Part shown: one piece after another, positions 59,746-64,000 of the stretch
Layout of the letters: each line of letters starts with the position of its first letter
How positions within the stretch are numbered: the first letter of the stretch is position 1
Source of the DNA: Stercoripulliclostridium_A sp045577735
GTDB taxonomy: Bacteria > Bacillota > Clostridia > Christensenellales > DTU072
Reading direction: 5' to 3'
Assembly (NCBI GenBank): GCA_045577735.1
Contig: JAZNIY010000019.1
Location: 186,001 to 250,000 of the forward strand
Length of the DNA stretch: 64,000 nucleotides
The notes under the pieces: model-generated
The model's input: only the letters and a program-made list of their open reading frames with translations
Database searches by the model: none
What the model was told of the DNA's origin: nothing
Position numbers and translations under genes: made by a program

Positions 59746-61218
59746 ATGCAGACATACGATATATACGAAGATATTGCAAAAAGAACGAACGGAGAGGTAT
59801 ATGTTGGCGTTGTAGGGCCAGTTAGAACGGGGAAATCTACGTTCATTAAGAGATTTATGGAAGAAATAGTTTTAGGGCTTGTAGGGGATGAGTATTCACG
59901 CGAGAGAGCTCGTGACGAGATGCCACAATCCGCAGATGGTAAAACTATTATGACAACGGAGCCTAAATTCGTTCCAAGTGAAGCTATACCAATTAAAGTT
60001 GGTGAAAGTAAAGCTAGAATTAGAATGGTCGATTGTGTAGGGTATATAATAGATGGCGCAATCGGCAACGAGGAAGAAGGGAAGCCAAGAATGGTTAAAA
60101 CGCCATGGTCGGATAATAATATCCCACTTGAAAAAGCTGCAGAAATGGGAACAGAAAAGGTAATAAAAGACCATTCTACGGTAGGTGTAGTCATTACCAC
60201 GGATGGAAGTATTGGCGAGATTCCAAGATCTAGCTATGTTGTCGGAGAAGAAAGGGTAATTAGAGAGTTAACAAGTATAGGCAAGCCTTTTGTCGTTGTG
60301 CTGAATTGTGTTGATCCAAATAGTGTGGATACAATCAATTTAGCAAATTCACTTGCAGAAAAGTATGGAGTTAACGTAATACCGACTAATTTATTAGTTG
60401 CAAGTAAGGATCAATTAGAGCATATTCTTTCAAGTGTGCTTATGGAATTTCCCTTAAAGCGTATTGATGTAAGATTGCCTAAATGGATTAGAGCACTTAA
60501 TGGAAACCATCCTATAATAAAATTACTTATAGAAAAAATGAAAGAAGGTGTAGGGAAAATCAAAATCAAAGATTTCCAAGCTGTTGCATCATCGTATGCG
60601 TTAGAAGATTATTTTGAGGAAGAGCCCGACTTTGAAGTAGACTCCGGAGAAGGTGTGCTGAATCTAAAGTTTAGACCTAAGGAAGGATTGTTTTATAAAA
60701 CGTTGTCACAAGAATGTGGGGATTGCATAAACGACGAGTATGATTTGATGAGTTACTTTTTAAAGGCCGCCAATGCTTATAAAAAATATGAAAAACTTAA
60801 AGTGGCAATAGATCAAGTACAAGAAAGTGGGTATGGCATTGTACTTCCAAGTATGGAAGAAATGGAATTACAGGAGCCTGAATTGCTTAAAAAAGGTGCT
60901 CAATTTGGTGTTAAACTAAAAGCAAAGGCACCATCGATCCATATGATGAGAGTGGACGTTGAAACCGAGGTTAATCCTCTAATTGGATCGGAAAAGCAGT
61001 CAGAAGATTTGTTAAATTATTTAATGAGCGAGTTTAGAGATGACAAGAGAGGAATATGGAATACGAATATGTTTGGTAAACCGCTTTCGAGTTTGGTTAA
61101 AGAAGACCTCGATTCCAAGATTGGGAATATGCCGGGCGAGTGTCAAAAAAAGCTTCGTAAAGCTGTCAATAGAATAGTTAACGAAGGCAAAGGCGGAGTG
61201 ATTTGTATTTTAATTTAG
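59746..61218 (+). CDS. spoIVA: Stage IV sporulation protein A (spore coat basement ATPase)
   Basis: The 490-residue protein begins 'MQTYDIYEDIAKRTNGEVYV' and has Walker A 'GPVRTGKST' (24-32), 'RARDEMPQSADGKTIMTTEP' and 'IRMVDCVGYIIDGAIG', the conserved N-terminal ATPase of SpoIVA, and ends in 'VNEGKGGVICILI', the conserved tail. SpoIVA polymerises with ATP hydrolysis on the outer forespore membrane and is recruited by SpoVM (15355-15435). The length equals that of Bacillus homologues (about 492). TTGGAGGA precedes the ATG, behind a SigmaE-like promoter. Confidence 0.95.
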   Translation: MQTYDIYEDIAKRTNGEVYVGVVGPVRTGKSTFIKRFMEEIVLGLVGDEYSRERARDEMPQSADGKTIMTTEPKFVPSEAIPIKVGESKARIRMVDCVGYIIDGAIGNEEEGKPRMVKTPWSDNNIPLEKAAEMGTEKVIKDHSTVGVVITTDGSIGEIPRSSYVVGEERVIRELTSIGKPFVVVLNCVDPNSVDTINLANSLAEKYGVNVIPTNLLVASKDQLEHILSSVLMEFPLKRIDVRLPKWIRALNGNHPIIKLLIEKMKEGVGKIKIKDFQAVASSYALEDYFEEEPDFEVDSGEGVLNLKFRPKEGLFYKTLSQECGDCINDEYDLMSYFLKAANAYKKYEKLKVAIDQVQESGYGIVLPSMEEMELQEPELLKKGAQFGVKLKAKAPSIHMMRVDVETEVNPLIGSEKQSEDLLNYLMSEFRDDKRGIWNTNMFGKPLSSLVKEDLDSKIGNMPGECQKKLRKAVNRIVNEGKGGVICILI

Positions 61219-61220
61219 GA

Positions 61221-61250
61221 AAAAAGGAGTTCCGTTTGGAACTCCTTTTT
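61221..61250. terminator. Bidirectional terminator between spoIVA and guaB
   Basis: AAAAAGGAGTTCC (61221-61233), loop GTTT, GGAACTCCTTTTT (61238-61250). It serves both converging genes. Confidence 0.9.
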
Positions 61251-61269
61251 CTTGATTAGTATTTGTTAA

Positions 61270-62724
61270 TTACATTTTAGGGGAATAGTTAGGGGATTCT
61301 TTGGTTATTGAAATATCATGTGGATGACTTTCAACCAAAGAAGCACTAGTAATTTTTATAAACTCAGATGAAGTGCGTAGGTCTTCTATTGTAGCTTTAC
61401 CACAATAGCCCATACCTGAGCGAATACCACCAACAAGTTGGTAAATAACGTCGGATAGGGAGCCTTTATAGGGAACTCTACCTTCCACGCCTTCGGGAAC
61501 AAGCTTTTTAGCATCTTCTTGGAAGTAACGATCCTTGCTACCGGCTTCCATTGCTGACATTGAGCCCATGCCACGGTATACTTTAAAGCTTCTTCCTTGG
61601 TAGATTTCTAGAGCACCGGGAGATTCTTGAGTTCCTGCTAGTAAGCTACCTAGCATAATCGCACTGGCGCCAGCAGCAAGACCTTTTATAATATCTCCAC
61701 TATATTTTACGCCACCATCACCGATAATGCGTTTGCCGTATTTATCAGCCATTTCAGCACAATCCATAATTGCGGTAATTTGAGGAACGCCAATACCTGC
61801 TACAACACGTGTTGTACAAATAGAACCAGGGCCAATACCAACTTTAACAACGTCAGCACCTGCTTTGATCAGAGCTTCGGTTGCAGCTGCAGTTGCTACG
61901 TTACCTGCTATAATAGGTAGGGTAGGGAACTTTTCTCTAATTTTAGAAACAACGTTAAGTACGCCTTGATTATGGCCGTGAGCAGTATCGATAGCTATGA
62001 TATCTACCTTTGCATCAACCAGCGCTTTAACTCTATCTAGATAATTAGCACCAGCACCAACGGCCGCACCTACTAGAAGTCTACCATTTGCATCTTTTGC
62101 GCTATTTGGATATTGTATTGATTTTTCAATATCTTTTAGGGTGATAAGACCTTTTAAGTTTCCTTCTTCGTCAACGAGAGGAAGCTTTTCAATTCTATGT
62201 TTACCTAATAACTTTTGTGCTTGTTCTAGAGTTGTTCCAACGGGGCCGGTAATGAGATTTTCTTTTGTCATTACGTTGGCTATGGGTTGATTGTAATCTG
62301 TTTCAAAGCGCAAGTCACGATTCGTTAAAATGCCAACAAGTTTTGTTCCTTCGGTAATTGGAACGCCACTAATCTTGTATTTGCCCATTAGTGCATTAGC
62401 CTCAGCAACCGAATGATTGGGGCTCAAGAAGAAAGGATCGGTAATAACACCATGTTCACTTCTTTTTACTTTGTCTACTTGGGTAGCTTGTTCATCAATA
62501 GATAAATTCTTATGAATAATACCTAGGCCACCTTCACGAGCCATAGCAATTGCTAAGCCGGATTCCGTAACAGTGTCCATAGCCGCAGATATTAGTGGAA
62601 TGTTTAATTTTATCGTATCGGTGAGTTTGGTGGAAAGATTAGCATCCTTGGGTAAAACGTTAGAATACTGTGGTACTAGTAAAACATCGTCGAAGGTTAA
62701 GCCTTCAGCAATAATTTTCGCCAT
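61270..62724 (-). CDS. guaB: Inosine-5'-monophosphate dehydrogenase
   Basis: It makes xanthosine monophosphate from IMP, the committed step to GMP. The 484-residue protein has 'LTFDDVLLVPQYSNVLPKD', two CBS domains between about residues 90 and 205, the active-site loop 'KVGIGPGSICTTRVVAG' with the catalytic Cys, and 'YRGMGSMSAM' in the flap. AAAGGAG lies 11 bases before the ATG on the minus strand. It has its own promoter and is transcribed alone. No purine riboswitch is visible in the short leader. Confidence 0.96.
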   Translation of the reverse strand: MAKIIAEGLTFDDVLLVPQYSNVLPKDANLSTKLTDTIKLNIPLISAAMDTVTESGLAIAMAREGGLGIIHKNLSIDEQATQVDKVKRSEHGVITDPFFLSPNHSVAEANALMGKYKISGVPITEGTKLVGILTNRDLRFETDYNQPIANVMTKENLITGPVGTTLEQAQKLLGKHRIEKLPLVDEEGNLKGLITLKDIEKSIQYPNSAKDANGRLLVGAAVGAGANYLDRVKALVDAKVDIIAIDTAHGHNQGVLNVVSKIREKFPTLPIIAGNVATAAATEALIKAGADVVKVGIGPGSICTTRVVAGIGVPQITAIMDCAEMADKYGKRIIGDGGVKYSGDIIKGLAAGASAIMLGSLLAGTQESPGALEIYQGRSFKVYRGMGSMSAMEAGSKDRYFQEDAKKLVPEGVEGRVPYKGSLSDVIYQLVGGIRSGMGYCGKATIEDLRTSSEFIKITSASLVESHPHDISITKESPNYSPKM

Positions 62725-62754
62725 AAAGCAAATAGCTCCTTTGCACTTTTTTTA

Positions 62755-62783
62755 ATTATATTATTCTAAAAAATCTTTGTCAA
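62755..62783 (-). promoter_or_regulatory. Consensus SigA promoter of guaB
   Basis: On the minus strand, TTGACA (62778-62783), a 17-base spacer, TATAAT (62755-62760). Both boxes match consensus fully, suggesting strong expression. Confidence 0.88.
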
Positions 62784-62835
62784 ATATTTGAATAAAATCT
62801 AGGCAATCTTTTTCTCTAAAAATAGTAAAAGCATA

Positions 62836-62865
62836 TTGAAATGCAAATAAGATATTTGTTATAAT
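62836..62865 (+). promoter_or_regulatory. SigA-type promoter of rdgB
   Basis: TTGAAA (62836-62841), an 18-base spacer, TATAAT (62860-62865). GAGGAG follows before the ATG at 62889. Confidence 0.75.
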
Positions 62866-62888
62866 TAATCTATTATGAGGAGAAATTT

Positions 62889-63470
62889 ATGTTAGAAATC
62901 GTTGTCGCAACAAATAATTCAAATAAATTGAAGGAGTTTAGGCAAATATTAGGTCATGATTATGACGTTAAATCTCTTAAAGATTTATCGATAAATATTG
63001 ATGTGGAAGAAGATGAAGACACTTTTTTTGGCAATGCGTTAAAAAAGGCAAAAGAGGTTTCTGCTGTTACGGGAAAGATTGCGCTCGCCGATGATAGTGG
63101 GCTTATGGTAGATGCTTTAGGTGGCGCTCCGGGCGTTTATTCAGCAAGATATAGTGGAGAAAATGCAACAGATGCTTCTAATAGAGCAAAGCTTTTAAAA
63201 GAGATGCAAGGTGTTGAAAACAGGACGGCACGATTCTATGCTAGTTTAGTGTTGTATTTCCCGGATGGTAAAATAATTCAGGCCGATGGAAGTACGGAAG
63301 GTGAGATTCTATTTGAAGAGGTGGGGGAAAACGGGTTTGGTTATGATTCATTGTTTTTTTCTAATGATTTAGGTCTTAGCTTCGGAGAAGCAACCAACGA
63401 ACAAAAGAATGCCATTAGCCATAGAGGTAGGGCACTTGAAAAACTAGTAAGAATATTAAAAGGCATATAA
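62889..63470 (+). CDS. rdgB: XTP/dITP diphosphatase (RdgB/HAM1 family)
   Basis: The 193-residue protein removes inosine and xanthosine triphosphates from the nucleotide pool. It has 'VVATNNSNKLKEFRQIL', 'LADDSGLMVDALGGAPGVYS' and 'NGFGYDSLFF', the conserved motifs, and 'AISHRGRALEKL' near the end. GAGGAG precedes the ATG. It lies beside guaB, on the other strand, a fitting purine-metabolism neighbour. Confidence 0.95.
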   Translation: MLEIVVATNNSNKLKEFRQILGHDYDVKSLKDLSINIDVEEDEDTFFGNALKKAKEVSAVTGKIALADDSGLMVDALGGAPGVYSARYSGENATDASNRAKLLKEMQGVENRTARFYASLVLYFPDGKIIQADGSTEGEILFEEVGENGFGYDSLFFSNDLGLSFGEATNEQKNAISHRGRALEKLVRILKGI

Positions 63471-63476
63471 CGGATA

Positions 63477-64000
63477 GTGAAGTTTAGGTTTTTAATAGTA
63501 TTAATAATATGTAATATAACGATTGTAACTATGCTTTCGGGGCTTTATTACGGAGGTCACTTTATGGAGAATAAAATTTGCTATGATTTAGAGACTACCT
63601 ACCAAACCCTAGAGGAAGGCTTTGGTGCTTCAGGTTGTTGGTGGGCTCCAGACGTGGGAGGCTGGAATTATATTACTAAAGAGAATGAAGACGTAAGAGA
63701 AGCCATAGCAAGACTCCTTTATGATAAGCAAAGTGGACTGGGCTTAAACGTATATCGCTATAACATTGGTGCAGCCGTAACGCCAGACAAAGGTAAGTAT
63801 TCTCATTATTGGCGTAGCGTAGAGACTTTTTTAACAAAAGATGGAACCTATGATTTTACTCGAGATGCTAACGGAAGATATATGTTGGATTTGGCGTTAA
63901 AGTATGGCGCAACGGAAGTGGTTCTTTTTGCTAATAGTCCTCCTAATTCATTAACAAAAAATGGAAAAGGGCATAGTAGTGATGGTAAATGCAATATTTC
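63477..64000 (+). CDS. GH30-type glycoside hydrolase, 3' end cut by the window
   Basis: The frame is open to the window edge (174 codons visible). It contains 'GFGASGCWWAPDVGGW', 'GLGLNVYRYNIGAA', 'TYDFTRDANGRYMLDLALKY' and 'VLFANSPPNSLTKNGKG', typical of the start of a GH30-family barrel (glucanase, xylanase or beta-1,6-galactanase types). Two starts are possible. A GTG at 63477 adds a hydrophobic leader ('FRFLIVLIICNITIVTML') that looks like a signal-anchor; the ATG at 63564 has a strong GGAGGT six bases upstream and would give a cytosolic enzyme. The signal-like leader favours 63477 and the ribosome binding site favours 63564; I cannot settle it. The catalytic glutamates lie beyond the edge. 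Confidence 0.75.
   Translation, partial: MKFRFLIVLIICNITIVTMLSGLYYGGHFMENKICYDLETTYQTLEEGFGASGCWWAPDVGGWNYITKENEDVREAIARLLYDKQSGLGLNVYRYNIGAAVTPDKGKYSHYWRSVETFLTKDGTYDFTRDANGRYMLDLALKYGATEVVLFANSPPNSLTKNGKGHSSDGKCNI

Noticed and set aside
59697..60200. A 167-codon minus-strand frame opposite spoIVA
   Set aside because: It covers the SpoIVA ATPase region and promoter, and SpoIVA homology is unambiguous.
62725..62888. A purine or other riboswitch upstream of guaB
   Set aside because: The consensus promoter leaves a leader of only about 25 bases, too short for an aptamer.

Overview
The window is an AT-rich chromosomal segment of a spore-forming, low-GC Gram-positive bacterium, most likely an uncultured member of the Clostridia. 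The reasons are the gene order (yicC-rpoZ-coaBC-priA-def-fmt-rsmB-rlmN-rsgA-rpe-spoVM-rpmB-asp23-yloV-recG, then thrS, infC-rpmI-rplT, and maf-mreB...minD...spoIVFB), the sporulation genes spoVM, spoIVA and a spoIVFB-like protease, and SigA-type promoters (TTGACA-17-TATAAT-like) with strong GGAGG ribosome binding sites. I see no rRNA, tRNA, CRISPR array, transposase or integrase.

Region 1 (1-4546) is accessory DNA. It is a decayed chain of Rhs/YD-repeat toxin C-termini. Four Rhs fragments (about 229-470, 1617-1793, 2719-2830, 3744-3893) are broken by stops and frameshifts. Three are followed by toxin-tail remnants, one of them recognisably a GIY-YIG nuclease, and each fragment or tail is followed by an intact small gene (831-1616, 1886-2671, 2945-3736, 3890-4546) in the position of an immunity gene. 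The left edge holds the end of a DUF3885-type protein. The region lacks the codon-context habit of the neighbouring core genes.

Region 2 (4686-20391) is a long, tightly overlapping housekeeping run: an AIR-synthase-like protein, YicC, omega, CoaBC, PriA, Def, Fmt, RsmB, RlmN, RsgA and Rpe, covering RNA decay, coenzyme A synthesis, replication restart, protein N-terminus processing, rRNA modification and ribosome assembly. A 26-residue SpoVM gene (15355-15435) follows, then a small membrane protein, inverted rpmB, Asp23-like, DAK2/FakA-like and RecG. The usual gmk and the PP2C/PASTA-kinase pair are missing from their expected slots.

Region 3 (20472-41558) holds an unknown anchored protein, a lone murG, an alpha/beta hydrolase, a GLUG-type lipoprotein, thrS, and an autoregulated infC-rpmI-rplT operon with an L20-leader-like attenuator and an AUU start for infC. 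It continues with an SpoU methyltransferase, YebC, proA, adjacent ATP- and PPi-type phosphofructokinases, an Fn3-like protein, typA, an anchored DUF1508 protein, a 2-hydroxyacid dehydrogenase, ppx, maf and an MreB-like gene.

Region 4 (41576-64000) holds pgsA, valS, minD with a MinE-like partner but no minC, a SpoIVFB-like protease, a sugar-type transporter, a BspA-type LRR protein, a GH36-type alpha-galactosidase, a YtxC-like gene, a type IIA topoisomerase pair, der, a MocR-type aminotransferase, spoIVA behind a SigE-like promoter, guaB, rdgB and the start of a GH30-type glycosidase cut by the window edge.

The most rewarding observations are the unmarked spoVM, the Rhs toxin/immunity graveyard, the pgsA promoter nested inside a terminator that buries the ribosome binding site, and several genes that look leaderless. 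All family calls come from reading motifs by eye; no searches were run.
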